This document shows positions 1 through 10,615 of a stretch of DNA of 64,000 nucleotides, piece by piece; position 1 is the stretch's first letter; every line of letters starts with the position of its first letter. The notes below the pieces were generated by a model, which was not told where the DNA came from, made no database searches, and saw only the letters and a list, made by a program, of their open reading frames with translations. A program made the position numbers and the translations under genes. This stretch comes from Phyllostachys edulis (lineage: Eukaryota > Streptophyta > Magnoliopsida > Poales > Poaceae): positions 6,826,221-6,890,220 of the forward strand of contig CM070568.1 in assembly GCA_036346405.1 (NCBI GenBank), read 5' to 3'.

Positions 1-211
1 CTCTGATCTTTTTGGTTACTAACCGTTCGCCAGGAGTTACTGCCCTTGTGGATAGGTGGGTTAAGATAACAGATTGGACCCCTAATAAAAAGAAAGATAA
101 TGACACGTCCTGTCGATAAAGATAATGATACGTGATCCCTCTTTTTCCTAGAATGACTATGTTAACCAACCGCACTCTTCAATAAAAAAAAAGAAGAGAA
201 TTAGCTTGATA

Positions 212-332
212 CCATCGTAAAGATGTATAAATTAGAAAATATCACCGTATGTGAGGCTGACAAGTAGACCTTAAGACCACATGTTAGTAACATATCGATA
301 GTATTTTTCAGCTCGAATAATCTTTACGATGG
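212..332. mobile_element. TA-flanked fold-back miniature element (Stowaway-like)
   Basis: A perfect 13-base inverted repeat (CCATCGTAAAGAT at 212-224, ATCTTTACGATGG at 320-332) bounds 121 bases. The dinucleotide TA flanks both sides (210-211 and 333-334), as expected for Tc1/mariner-type MITEs. The inner arms pair weakly, so most of the element could fold into an imperfect hairpin. The ends do not match the usual Stowaway CTCCCTCC terminus, so the family is uncertain. Confidence 0.45.
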
Positions 333-424
333 TATGGAGCAATTCGCCCCCAAAAGCCGACCACCTTGACTATTTTTGGTATTAACAATTTGGTCCTAAT
401 GTTAAGGACACTAACATCATATTA

Positions 425-726
425 GGGTATCTCCAATAGTTAGAGGTAATATTGTCCCTAACATATGCTATATCATCTTTAGAGACAACATCTCCAATAG
501 ATAGTCTCTACCACACTCTTCAACACTTATATTTTATAATTTTCCTTTAAAACAAGCTTATATGTCAATTAGAGTAGATTAATGTATTATGTATTGTTTC
601 GTGTGCACGACAGTTTTTTCAGTAAGAGACGACCTGTGCTCTCTCTCCTCCCCCTATTCTTCACGTAGGATTTTATTGATGTGGCATAGCTAAGAGACGA
701 TAATAAATATACTATTGGAGATGCCC
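425..726. mobile_element. Tourist-like MITE (PIF/Harbinger type)
   Basis: Terminal inverted repeats GGGTATCTCCAATAG (425-439) and CTATTGGAGATGCCC (712-726) match at 14 of 15 positions. They are flanked by the trinucleotide TTA on each side (422-424 and 727-729), the target duplication typical of PIF/Harbinger elements. The 302-bp interior is AT-rich and non-coding, which fits a non-autonomous Tourist-like MITE. It lies in the upstream flank or intron of the transporter gene. Confidence 0.75.
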
Positions 727-1032
727 TTAGTGCGCTTGGTGAGACATCCATGTCTTTGAACTGCGCGATAGGTGGTTTTATTTATTTATGAATTTTCCCT
801 GATTTAATCTCGTGACCTTTTGGTTGCTAAGACTTCACGACTTGCTAATGGATAATTAATTACTTACTAACCTTAAGGATAATCGTGATGCCCAATTGCA
901 CCTTTCTATTAAAGAAAGATAATGACATGTCCTGCTGAGAAGTCAAAGTCAAACATTTTTTCAACAGTTTGGTCCTTGACTTTTTGTATTAGCCGCTGAC
1001 CACTTTGACTTTTTTTCCCCGGTAATAACAAT

Positions 1033-1611
1033 TTGGTCCTCCTGCTCACAGGGCTTTTCACGGCGGCTCTCGCGCTCTTCACGGAGCTGGACATCCTCCT
1101 GGACCTCGTCAGCATCGGCACGCTCTTCGTTTTCTACATGGTGGCCAACGCCGTCGTGTACCGCCGCTACGTTGCCGCCGGCAGCAGCGCCTCCAGGGAG
1201 CGGCGCGGCGCCTGGCCGACGCTAGTGTTCATCCTCACCTTCTCCCTGATCGCGCTCTCCTTCACGCTGGTGTGGAAGCTGGCGCCGCACGGTGGCGCCA
1301 GGGTCGGGCTCCTCGTGGCGTGCGCGGCGGGCGCGGTGGCCACGGTCGGCGCGTTCCAGGCGCTGGTGCCGCAGGCGCACGAGCCCGAGCTCTGGGGCGT
1401 GCCCGGCATGCCGTGGGTGCCGGCAGCGTCCGTGTTCCTCAACGTCTTCCTGCTCGGCTCGCTGAACCGGCCGTCCTACATCCGATTCGGGTTCTTCTCG
1501 GCGGCCGCCGTGCTGGTGTACGTGCTCTACAGCGTGCACGCCGGCTACGACGCCGAGGAGAGCGGCGCGCTCGACGGCGCCAAGGTGCAGGACGAAGCTT
1601 GCAAGGTGTAG
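1033..1611 (+). CDS. Cationic amino acid transporter, C-terminal part (CAT family, APC superfamily)
   Basis: The product is the C-terminal third of a plasma-membrane or vacuolar cationic amino acid permease that moves arginine, lysine and similar substrates. Visible CAT signatures are the LVSIGTLFVFYMVANAVVYR block (residues ~27-46), a hydrophobic pair at ~65-110, WGVPGMPWVPAASVFLN (~127-143) and LLGSLNRPSYIRFGFF (~146-161). A last membrane span follows, then the short acidic tail ending VHAGYDAEESGA. About four or five membrane segments are present; a full CAT has about 14 and ~580-600 residues, so the N-terminal two thirds are missing here. The tract ending CTGCTCACAG at 1051 would serve as a splice acceptor, with the coding exon beginning at 1052. 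Alternatively the gene is truncated at the repeat junction near 1040. Codon use is strongly GC-rich, as in many grass genes and unlike all neighbouring sequence. The stop is TAG at 1609-1611. Confidence 0.85.
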   Translation: MVLLLTGLFTAALALFTELDILLDLVSIGTLFVFYMVANAVVYRRYVAAGSSASRERRGAWPTLVFILTFSLIALSFTLVWKLAPHGGARVGLLVACAAGAVATVGAFQALVPQAHEPELWGVPGMPWVPAASVFLNVFLLGSLNRPSYIRFGFFSAAAVLVYVLYSVHAGYDAEESGALDGAKVQDEACKV

Positions 1612-2528
1612 CTAGGGTGGTTGACATGGACACAGCTAGTTAAGTGTTACTCTAGGTTTTGTTCTTCGTGACTTTATCCATGGTGTTTTAGGTTCTATGT
1701 AGTTGTTGAGAGTAAAGTAAAGAAGCTAACGAGGTGATACATAAAACGCGATAATAGAGAGAGAGGTGGGGAAAAAAAAGATCGTACCTCGGTACCTGTA
1801 ACCTGCAAATATGCAATGTACAAGTTCTTAAGAAATGTACATGTTTTTGCCCAGAAGAATCTTTTAGCGCAAATGGTTGTGTTGTGTATACGTGGTTTTG
1901 GGGTTTTGGGACGTAGGAATTTCACAAATTTTTGCAAATTTTGTTTCTGTGAGATGTAAGAAATTTCCATATTCCAAACAGGACATTAACTTTGGCAGGG
2001 AAGGACAGGGGAGTCCTCAAAGTCTTCGGTACACTCAAAAACTATTTTTTAAGAATATAAACTAAAAACATAAAATTATTGTGAATTAATCTGTGATATC
2101 TTATTACAGATCATACATGCTTGAAGCAAGCTACAAGTTTGTCACACTCAATTGAAGCATTGGATTTCACATCCTCACAAAGTCACATGTCACAACTCGC
2201 AAGTTTGTGCCGAACTCAACACTGAGTTGTAATTTTTTGGCGTTTACCCCTCGAAGAATATGAACCTTTTGCTACCACCGTAAGCCCTAGCTTTCTTTTC
2301 TTTTCGTCACCATTTCACTGTTTTTTTGTGTGAATTGCATTACAAGGAAGACACCATACACCACCACGCATACACGCGCAAGTGCACCAGCTTAGCACAT
2401 ATCTAAAAATATGAAGGCCAATGATAGGTCCACAACCTCATAAAGTTATTGCCAAAGCGTACTCGCGTGTGCATAAAAGTGGTCACTAGGATTTGAACTT
2501 GAGTTGGTAGAGTCGTACTCTCACAACT
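1612..2528. other. 3' flank of the transporter gene, no further gene seen
   Basis: AT-rich sequence that probably includes the transporter 3' UTR at its start. I see no convincing reading frame. The stretch near 2340-2525, with CACCACGCATACACGCGC and a tract resembling phrases common in grass transposon flanks, is probably old repeat debris, but I cannot name a family. Confidence 0.4.
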
Positions 2529-4030
2529 AGGGATGACAACAGAGCTATTCCACATGGGGAATGTCTTCTCATCCCTACTCCCTATTTAGCTATCCTAGGT
2601 GATTTTTCCCCGTCCCCACTCCCACTGGGGATTTGGCAGGGAACATGCCCAATAAGTACATAGAGAAAATTACACTGTAGGTCCCTGAACTTACGATGTT
2701 ATGCCACTTAGCTCTCTGAACTTGCATTTTACTTTCTTGGCCCCCTGAAGTTGCGAGGTTGCACTACTTAGCTCCCTGAACTTGCATTTTACTTTCTTAA
2801 CTCCCTGAACTTGTGAGGTTATACCACTTAGCTCCATGAACTTGTGTTGAAGAGAAGTTCGTCAGATACGATGCTGGCGACTTCGTCCCCTCTGAGTCCG
2901 ATAGACTCGTCGCCGCCCTATTCTGGTTGTGTTCATCATCCCCATCACCTCACGCCGATAAAAACAGATTCTTCGGGCCTAGGAACGCACTGTGCTCACG
3001 TCTTCGCTGGAGCTCCATCGTCGCAGCTTGCTGCCGCACTCACCCTTGCCTCCTCTAAGTCGGTCGTAAGAGAGAGAAGTACATTCCCAGTGCCATAGCA
3101 AAATTAAAATTCAATTAGTCACTGTGACAGAGAGAAGTACTATGCCCCTACTCTATCAGGAATTTTAATTAGTTGAAGCTTAATTAGTAAAGTTGTGGAC
3201 ACAACTTACCTAATGTACTTCTCTCTCTCTCTCTCACAGCCGACTCAGAGGAGGCAAGAGCGAGGGCGGCGTCAAGCTGCGACGGTGGAGCTTCGACAAA
3301 GACACGAGCACGGTGCGTTCCTGAGCCCAAAGAATCCGTTTTTGTCGGCGTGAGGTGACGGGGACGATGAACACGGCCAGAACAGGGCGATGACGAGTCC
3401 ACCGGACTTGAAAGGGATGAAGTCGTCAGCATCGCATCCGACGAACTTCGCTTCAACGCAAGTTCAGGGAGCTAAGTGGCAAAACTTCACAAGTTCAGGG
3501 GCTGAGAAAGTAAAATACAAGTTCAGAGAGCTAAGTGGCATAACCTCGCAAGTTCAAAGGGCTGAGAAAGTAAAATGCAAGTTCAGAGAGCTAATTGGCA
3601 AAACCTCGTAAGTTCAGAGACCTACAGTGCAATTTTCTCAAGAACATAAATTCAAATGATATTGAGATAATTTCATAAATTTAACACATAGTTATGTAGA
3701 AATATGTAAATTTATTAATACGTAAGGCAATAGAATAATACTAAATGAGTTATATACTACAGATTATATTAAAATATATTAGACTATAGACAAAATATCT
3801 ATGTTTTAGACATGTAGGTGTATCAATTTATGTGTATATAAGTGTTTATGGGGGGTATGGCGGGGAGCAAGAACGAGGGTGGCATTACCATCCCCATTCC
3901 CATCCTCTATAAGGTAGCAGGGACAAAATATCTCCATATACATCCCCTAATAGGAAATTTCCCTACGGGTTACCAAGGAGCGAGGCACATCGCCGTGACT
4001 ACCCACAGCTCCACTGTCCCACATTCCCAC
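2529..4030. mobile_element. Degenerate hAT-like repeat, split by the 2663-3639 element
   Basis: The left side begins with TAGGGATGACAAC near 2529, resembling the TAGGGATG-type ends of grass hAT (Ac-like) elements, followed by runs such as CCCCGTCCCCACTCCCACTGGGG. The right side (3850-4030) has the matching style of runs (CATCCCCATTCCCATCC, GGAAATTTCCC) ending in a weak TIR-like GCCGTGACTACCCA. No clear 8-bp target duplication is found, so the hAT assignment and the right border are tentative. 3649-3850 is AT-rich filler of the same element. Confidence 0.3.
2663..3639. mobile_element. Mutator-like element with very long inverted repeats
   Basis: The ends are GAGAAAATTACACTGTAGGTC (2663-2683) and its near-complement GACCTACAGTGCAATTTTCTC (3619-3639). 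The flanks AAGTACATA (2654-2662) and AAGAACATA (3640-3648) are a 9-bp target duplication with one mismatch, as expected for Mutator-like insertion. Each arm is about 440 bp. It starts with a two-to-three-copy tandem repeat (CTTAGCTCCCTGAACTTGCA style) and continues into a GC-rich stretch that reads open for about 85 codons in each arm (2844-3098 plus; 3456-3184 minus). The two products are clearly the same sequence in inverted copies. Only about 100 bp separates the arms, and no transposase is present, so it is non-autonomous. Confidence 0.8.
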
Positions 4031-4128
4031 TAAGAGATGATTCACTACCATTTCGCTTATAACATTATCTCTTCTACTAACATATGTATCTAAAAGACTA
4101 ATGGGAAAACAATATAGCGGAAGTCAAT
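4031..4128. other. Short unassigned stretch
   Basis: AT-rich sequence between the hAT-like repeat and the LINE fragment; no feature recognised. Confidence 0.3.
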
Positions 4129-4242
4129 TGGAAGAAATTGCCACCGGATATGTCAGATAGCATCAAATGGTGTTGGACGGACCATGGCCAGTACTCTTGC
4201 AAATCAGCATATCTCACGTAGCTACGAGGGAGCTACTACAAA
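4129..4242 (+). pseudogene. LINE (non-LTR retrotransposon) fragment 1, C-terminal zinc-binding region
   Basis: Read from the TGG at 4129, the frame gives WKKLPPDM, then IKWCWTDHGQYSCKSAYLT and a stop. This is the familiar plant LINE segment after reverse transcriptase (the zf-RVT region, usually W.W...G.Y..KSAY). It ends immediately at the copia-1 target site. A near-duplicate of its last 40 bases reappears at 11137-11185, so the LINE is broken and partly duplicated at this locus. Confidence 0.6.
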
Positions 4243-4247
4243 ATCTA

Positions 4248-4519
4248 TGTTAAGGAACCGTCGCTAGCGAATTCAGTCCAAACGATCAACTCATAGACAA
4301 ACGTAGAATCACATCAAACAATGCAAAAACAAATAGTAGATTGACCACACAGAGAAACAAAGATGTAGAGGGTATTCTTCTTCTTTATTCCTTCATCAAG
4401 CAATCAGCATTTTACAATGATTAACACCCCTTATTTATAAGCTAGAGACACTGCTAGATTTTTGGATGGGGCGTCCACCCATGGGCCGGCTGCTGGGCCA
4501 AGCCCATGGTTTCCCAACA
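4248..4519 (-). repeat. 3' LTR of copia-1
   Basis: 272 bp with TGTTAAGG...CCCAACA ends, matching 10616-10886. The CTTATAAATAAGG-type TATA signal on the minus strand lies near 4430-4440, matched near 10798-10806 in the other LTR. Confidence 0.85.
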
Positions 4520-4535
4520 CTCCCCTTAGGCACCC
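4520..4535 (-). other. Polypurine tract of copia-1
   Basis: On the minus strand GGGTGCCTAAGGGGAG abuts the start of the 3' LTR. This is the expected position and composition for the plus-strand primer of reverse transcription. Confidence 0.6.
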
Positions 4536-4779
4536 ATTCTCATATGTTCATGTCTCGTCAAAACTCCATAAAAACCTAGTAGGAAAAATTTGGAGAAAGA
4601 GTACATGATACACGTTCTGCTGCGTTGCGCAAATTGCCTCATTAAAAACCTTAGCTGAGAAACTTCAGGAAAACTTGTCAAGGGAAAAAAAGTACAATCC
4701 ACCCAATTTTATTTAATCTTCAGGATTTACACTTTGGGTACTCGATCTTCATTATCAAGTTTCAATAACGAGTTCATGA

Positions 4780-6790
4780 AGAGTCTCCCCCTGAATTATG
4801 CACTTCTCTAAGTCTTATCATTCCAATTCCACATATGCACCTTTCAAAGCTAGATGTTGAAAGTGATTTAGTGAATAAATCTGCAAGATTTTCATATAAC
4901 TTAGTATGCAGTACTTTAATTTAGTCCATCTTTTGCAATTCATGGGCATAGAAGAACTTGGGGGTTTATATGCTTTATGAGTTGACTCTTCACACAACCC
5001 ATTTTGTACTTATACAACACAAGCTGCATTATCTTCATAGATAATAGTGGGGGTTTGCGCGGTATTCAATCCACATGATTGCTGGATGTGGTGAATTATC
5101 TGCCGAAGCCAAGCACATTCTCGTGAGGCCCCGTATAGTGTTATGATTTTCGAGTGGTTCGTCGAAGTTGATAAAAGACTTTGCTTAGATGATTTCTATA
5201 AAATTGCAGTTCCACCACATAGGAATACATAGCCTATTTGCGACTTGGCTGTATGCGGGTCCGACAGGTATCCGACATCTGCATAGCCAGTCTTGGTTCT
5301 TTCTGTAGAATAGACCAAGATCTTTACTTCCTTGGAGGTATCAGAAGACGTCATTTATTCCCTGCTAATGTCTTTTGGTAGGTTCTGCACTATACCTTGC
5401 TAATAGATTCATGATAAATGTAATGTCTGGTCTAGTACAATTTGCTAAATACATGAGTGCTCCTACTACACTCAAGTACAGAAGTTCCGGTCCCAGGACT
5501 TCCTCCCCCTCTTCTCTAGGTCTATAGGGATCCTTGTCTTGCTATAAGGATCTTCCGACCATTGGCACTTTCGAAGAGTATGCCTTTTCAAAGCCGAACC
5601 TTTCTAACACCTGAGTGTAGGTTGACTGATGCACTAAAATCCCTTCAGGGGCATGCTCAAGCTGCAAGCCTAGGCAATATTTGGTTTTACTCAAATCTTT
5701 CATTTTGAACTCTGACTCCAGGTAAGAGCTTGCTTTCTTAATATCTTCTAGGGTTCCGATGATATTCAGATCATGTACATACACTGAGATTATACAAAAT
5801 CCATCCTGGGATCGTCATATAAATACATAGGGATAATTCTCACTGTTCATATAGCCTTTCTTGCATAGAAAGTTACTTCAAGCTATTATACCACATCCTA
5901 CCTGATTGCTCAAGTCCGTATAGTGACTTTCTGAGTTTCACACTGTGCAGATTTCTATTTGCTCTGTCTTGGTTCGGGACAGGGATACATTCAAGTATCT
6001 TTATATAAATATTTGAATCCAAATTTCCATGAAAGTATGCATTTACCACATCCATCAATTTCATTTCTAAATCCAAGTTTACTGCCATTGAGATTAAATA
6101 TCTAAAGGTAGTTCCGCCCATGACTGGGGAATAGGTTTCTTCATAATCAACTCCTAGACGTTGAGTGAAACCTTGTGCAACGAGTGCTTATTTTCATTTC
6201 TCTTTTGAACAAATACCCACTTATGCCCTATGGGGTGCACATAGGAGGCGTGCGGCTTGCAGGCCCAAACACATCTCTTTTATTCAGAGACAATAATTCT
6301 ATTTCTATTGCCTTCTTCCAGTCTTCTCAATCTGATTTTTTCTTAGATTTAGCGAGCGATGTAGACCCTGGATTAAGATCGATGATTGTGGTAATTTTCT
6401 TTGCAAAGTAAATGTCGACATTGGCTGTTGTCTTATTCATAGATTCTCCCATGGTCACAAAGTTTATAGCTATTTCTTCAAGGGGCGATTCTTCTAATGC
6501 TTCTACTTGCTCACTGCTATTTCCAATTACAGGGGCAAGTCTCTTTAGTTTTCCAGCTCTGATGTGTCAGCACACATCCATGCTGGTATCTCCCTCCGTG
6601 GGAATGTTCAAATCTGGTATGCTTTTTCCTGAAAGGTTCCATACTTGTGCCAGGTCTCAACTTGCTCCGCTTATAGTTCTAGAGAACTTCGATGATCAAC
6701 TGTGTCAAGTCCTTCTTATCCTTTTTCACTAGGTGTCCCCAATTACTTGGGATTCAAGGAGCCATAGTTCTCGTCCTTTTTGAGGCCTTA
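4780..6790 (-). pseudogene. copia-1 reverse transcriptase and RNase H, broken
   Basis: The frames are on the minus strand. 6121-5873 encodes the copia RT core, with MDVVNAYFHGNLDSNIYIK (usually D...AFL.G.L...IYM) and KLRKSLYGLEQSGRMWYN. 5784-5542 holds the segment after the catalytic loop, YVHDLNIIG, where copia elements normally read YVDD: the first catalytic Asp is His here. It is followed by FKMKDLSKTKYCLGLQLEH. RNase H is recognisable in another frame at about 5160-4790: IIYEDNAACV, then ENLADLFTKSL near the end. Several stops and frameshifts divide the region, so no functional polymerase remains. The product would have copied element RNA into cDNA in the virus-like particle. Confidence 0.75.
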
Positions 6791-6949
6791 TAACGGGATT
6801 AGGGATACCTTCAACTTTCTTAAGTATTTCAACCCTCTCTAGTGCATTGCGTGCAGGCACATGCGACTTGGTCATGCTTTTCAAATCACTAAAGTGGTCA
6901 GGCAGTTCATTCGCTAATGCTTGCAAATCAATTATCTTCTGGACTTCAA

Positions 6950-7960
6950 TTGTCTTCTAAACTTCACTATTTGCTTCACTAGTGCGCGGATCATATGCAT
7001 GGATTCCCGTGGCTTGCCACGTTATTTCTCGATATTTTTCATCAATAGGTTGATTTCCTCCCCCTAATGACGAGAAACTATTCTCATCTAATATACTATT
7101 AGCAAATCGGGCAGTATGCAAATCTCTTGTCATAGGGTCCAAATACCTGATTATGGATGCTATCTCATAACCAATGTATATCCCATACTTGCGGAGAGGG
7201 CCCATTGCAGTTCGCTGTAGTGGTGGTATAGGTACATAAATCTTGCACCCAAAACTGCGAAGATGAGAAATTTTCGGTGCTAACCCTTGCGCTAGTTGCA
7301 TAGTTGAATGGATGTTATATGCCGGTGGTCTAAAATTGATGAGAGTTGCTACGTGCAGCATTGTGTGTCTTCAACATGTAGTTGATAAATTACAATTCTG
7401 CAAAATCTGCTAGTCCATTCTAGGTGTGGACATGCGGTATGGAATGCTCAACTTTAATTCCTATTTCCATGCAATAATCATCAAATGCCTTTGAAGTAAA
7501 TTCTCTGACATTATTCATTTTGATGGACTTCACATGATGATCTAGGAAATTATTTTTCAATTTTAATTATCTACGAGACTAGCTTTGCAAAAACATAGTT
7601 TCTCGTAGACAATAAACATACGTGTGACCATTTCGAGGAAGCATCAATGAGCACCATAAAATACCTAAATGGCCTTGGCAGGGGCTGTATAGGACTGCAA
7701 ATGTCTCCCTAGATATGGTCCAGGAATGCAGGGACTTCATCCTTCGCTTTCAGAGCAAAAGATCTAGTAATTAATTTTCTGGTGGCACATGCGGGGCACA
7801 CAAAATCTTCCTGATTCGGTAAATTCTTTACATCGATATTATGTCACTGTGAATTGTTAATTATATTTCTCATCATCCTAAGACCTGGGTAGCCTAATCT
7901 ATCATGCCATAGACAAAAAAGCTCAGAGCTTCTAAATACAGTTTTCAGGGCAGTATAGGC
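6950..7960 (-). pseudogene. copia-1 integrase, broken
   Basis: Reading leftward from about 7950, the pre-integrase zinc region (LWHDRLGYPG, then CPACATRKL) is followed by the catalytic core with GDICSPIQP and FRYFMVLIDASSKWSHVCLL. The part that should carry the second Asp and Glu is frameshifted. The C-terminal half is a clean 134-codon stretch (7361-6957) with SFGCKIYVPIPPLQRTAMGP and IYIGYE, the conserved copia GKSP/GYE region. The integrase would have inserted the cDNA. It is non-functional as it stands. Confidence 0.75.
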
Positions 7961-8016
7961 TGCAGGTGCATTAATATTAGTGTAGTATAGCCTAGTTTCA
8001 TATAAAGGAAGTCGTT

Positions 8017-9165
8017 CTAATACCCTTTTCCACTTTCTTCATGCTTTGTAATGAGTAGGTATTCCTTACCATACTCTTCTTCAGTCTCTACGTGGAAACC
8101 GTTAGCGCGAATATCCTTGAGAGTTCTAGTCGATTCTGGGTATAACAAGGCTTCTTTAATGACCAAAGTTATGCCCATCGGCAGTATAATTGTGGCCCTT
8201 TGTAAGCCTATTATACAAGTATCGCTGCTCGCGATTGTCGTAAGATTACCAGTATTCTGGCTGATCGACTGAAAGAATTTCATCTCTCTCAAGGTGGTAT
8301 TCGTTATGCCGCTATCCGCTAAGCACACTTCCTCCATAGGTCGTCACACACGTTCTTATACTTCAAATATCATAACATAACTTGCTATTATAAATATGAG
8401 AAAATTAAGACTTGTAGGACTCATCATAAAATTTTAATGCTTTGCTGTCCTAGAGCTTACAACCATTATTCAAAGAATAAAATAATTCAAAGTTCTATGA
8501 CAAACCACTAACTGCAAGTGATGGTAAAAATATCTAAGTGTAATGCGTGCACTAGATCGAATCAGTGAAGTATGTAGAAACTTTTGCCTGAATCTACTCC
8601 ATGGCGATCTTCTCGTCTTGGGCAACTACGGTTGCGGCCGCTGTGATGTCCAAAGGAGGGGTGATAGGGGCTGCTAGTGGGCTGTCCACATCCATGAGTG
8701 CAACTAATGGATGTGGACCCTCTGTGTCTGCAATGGCGAGGTGTGCCTCATACTGTCCTTTGCCCTTCTTCTTAGATTAGGAAGTATCAATAACGTGCGA
8801 CCCATGACCTTACCCTTCTTGCCCCTCTCCTTTGTGAGAGGCTTCCTCACCTTGTAGCTGCTAGCATTGGCTTCATGGCCAACATTGCTACTAGGTGGCT
8901 GAGAGATGTAATTCTTCCTTAAAACATCATCTTGAGCTTCCGCAACTTACATGATGTCAATCAATTCGGTATACTCCTTGTAGCCGTCTTGACGATAGTT
9001 GCGTGCAAATTGCACCACATTCGGGTGAAAGGTAGAGAGAGTCTTCTCAATCTTCTGCTCAACCGTGATTACTTTACCATAGAGTTGAAGACTAGTACAA
9101 ATTCTGTACAAAATTTGGCCTTGTTGCGCTAGCTCTTTGAACTCTCGGTTCGTGATGCCAGTCAT
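8017..9165 (-). pseudogene. copia-1 gag and protease remnants
   Basis: 9165-8947 encodes part of the gag capsid domain (KIEKTLSTFHPNVVQFARNY), the C-terminal half of the UBN2-type copia gag. A frameshifted linker follows (8946-8340). 8337-8017 encodes the aspartic protease start, CLADSGITNTTL, with the catalytic DSG retained, and runs toward the pre-integrase domain. No zinc knuckle was found. The N-terminal gag is not recognisable. Confidence 0.65.
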
Positions 9166-10603
9166 CTACATATTTCATGCAAAGAGTTCATAAGATTACT
9201 GCTGGTAATTTGCATAAAATGGTTGTAAAATTCTCATAATGCTCTTCGAACTCCCGATTCGTGATCTCGTATTTTTCTATGCATTTTTCATGATTTATTG
9301 CTATTTTCAGTGATTAAAAGCATTATAAGCAATCACATATAATCAAAATAGTAAATACAATATATAAATGGCATAGAAATAATAATAACAAAGTTAAACA
9401 TGCTTCGAAAGTTCAAAATTATTCAAAAAAAAAGGATTCCTGAGCCCCTTTTTTTGCAGGAATATGAATTTTCGGCGAATTCTGTGATTTTCAGGGGCTA
9501 AACCGCTAAATTTAAAATTTGAGAAATTATTTTGCACAATTTTCAAATAAACCGAGGGCCTATTTGCAAATTTTAGGATTTTCCTTTCTTTTCCCCTTTT
9601 TTCCTTTCTTTCCGACCGGGCCATGTTCCAAAGGCCCATTCGGCCTCTCCCTGGCCATAACCGCCGATCGGCCCATCACGGCCCAGCTAGGCCAGGTCAA
9701 GAGGAAGGGGTGGGGGGTGAGGGTAGGGTTTCCCTACCCGGTGGTGGTAGTGGCTATAGGGCCACACCCATGCGGCGGACACTCGGCGCAAGGCGACAAC
9801 GGCAGCGTCGCGCATCCGGAGGCGGCGGTTCGACGACCTTGTGTGGTAGGCTCACGCTGCCCGGCAGGCGTTAGGCGTCTTGGGCGGAGGCATGGCGCGG
9901 TGGCCATGCAGGGCTGGAGGTGGGGCACGGTGGCCATGCGGCGGCCTGACTTCAAGTGGTGGCATCCGTCAGGTGCGGGAACATTTGGTACCGAGACGGC
10001 TCCAGGCGGGGAGGGCCCATCTGGGGCTTTCGCATGTGCATAGCGGCGATGATGCTGTGCGAAGGCTCGAGTGGGGCGGCTGCAGGTTCCGTACGCCGCC
10101 GCGACGCCCATGCAAGAGGCAGCCAGTGCCGACTCCATACCGGCAGCGCGGTGTGCAGACAGGTGGTGGCGTGGCCAGCGTGAGACCGGCAGCGGTGTGG
10201 CCGTATAGGGCGGCGTCGGCCAGATCTTTTTTTGTTTACTGTTCATGCAATGTGATGTACAATCTACTATGCATCAATCGTCATCTGCTCTTTCATGCAA
10301 CCCACCGATCGGCTTGGCCGGCGACTTTAAGTCAACTCACGGTAGATTAGAGTGGATTTGCATTCCACAATGTAATCATCATCTACTCTTTCATGCAACC
10401 TACCGATCGGCATTGTGCTGACGACTTCAAGTCGGCTCGCGGTAGATTAGAGTGGATTTGCACTATAGGAAAAAATCTAAAAAAAACCAAATTTGCAGAA
10501 TTGAAAGTGATCTAGAAAATGCGATTCGATCTACGAGTGTCGTTCTTCGACGGTTACCTTTTGATCCAAGTAGAGTAGGCCTAGTGGTAGGCCGGAGTCG
10601 ATC
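9166..10603 (-). other. Long GC-rich untranslated leader of copia-1
   Basis: About 1.4 kb separates the primer site from the first gag similarity. 9400-9640 is AT-rich. 9640-10230 is strongly GC-rich and reads open for 75-174 codons in several frames of low-complexity Ala/Gly/Pro/Arg protein, which I regard as composition effects rather than genes. A 30-base direct repeat (CTCTTTGAACTCTCGGTTCG near 9131 and CTCTTCGAACTCCCGATTCG near 9242) lies at the gag edge. Captured host DNA is possible but not shown. Confidence 0.4.
10278..10462. repeat. Two-copy tandem repeat in the copia-1 leader
   Basis: Two units of about 86 bp with a period of about 99 bp (10278-10362 and 10376-10462) share CTTTCATGCAACC-ACCGATCGGC and end in GGTAGATTAGAGTGGATTTG. 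They sit between the GC-rich leader and the primer binding site. Confidence 0.7.
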
Positions 10604-10615
10604 GTGCCGATAACA
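10604..10615 (-). other. Degenerate primer binding site of copia-1
   Basis: On the minus strand TGTTATCGGCAC directly follows the 5' LTR. It resembles the initiator-Met tRNA complement TGGTATCAGAGC with four changes. Confidence 0.5.

Larger units (their letters stand above)
85..1042. repeat. Diverged direct duplication upstream of the transporter exon
   Basis: Two stretches resemble each other in the same order. AAAGAAAGATAATGACA-GTCCTG occurs near 88-113 and again near 913-936. GACCA(C/T)TTGACT...TAACAATTTGGTCCT occurs near 359-400 and again near 995-1040. The two miniature elements at 212-332 and 425-726 lie in or just after the first copy. The second copy runs right up to the transporter reading frame. 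This looks like an old tandem duplication of intron or flanking sequence; a dispersed repeat is the alternative. Confidence 0.4.

Noticed and set aside
1167..1643. Long open frames antisense to, and in other frames of, the transporter exon
   Set aside because: They are shadows of a GC-rich real exon; none has a recognisable domain.
9519..10246. Overlapping 75-174 codon frames on both strands in the copia-1 leader
   Set aside because: Low-complexity Ala/Gly/Pro/Arg translations open in several frames at once point to GC composition, not genes.
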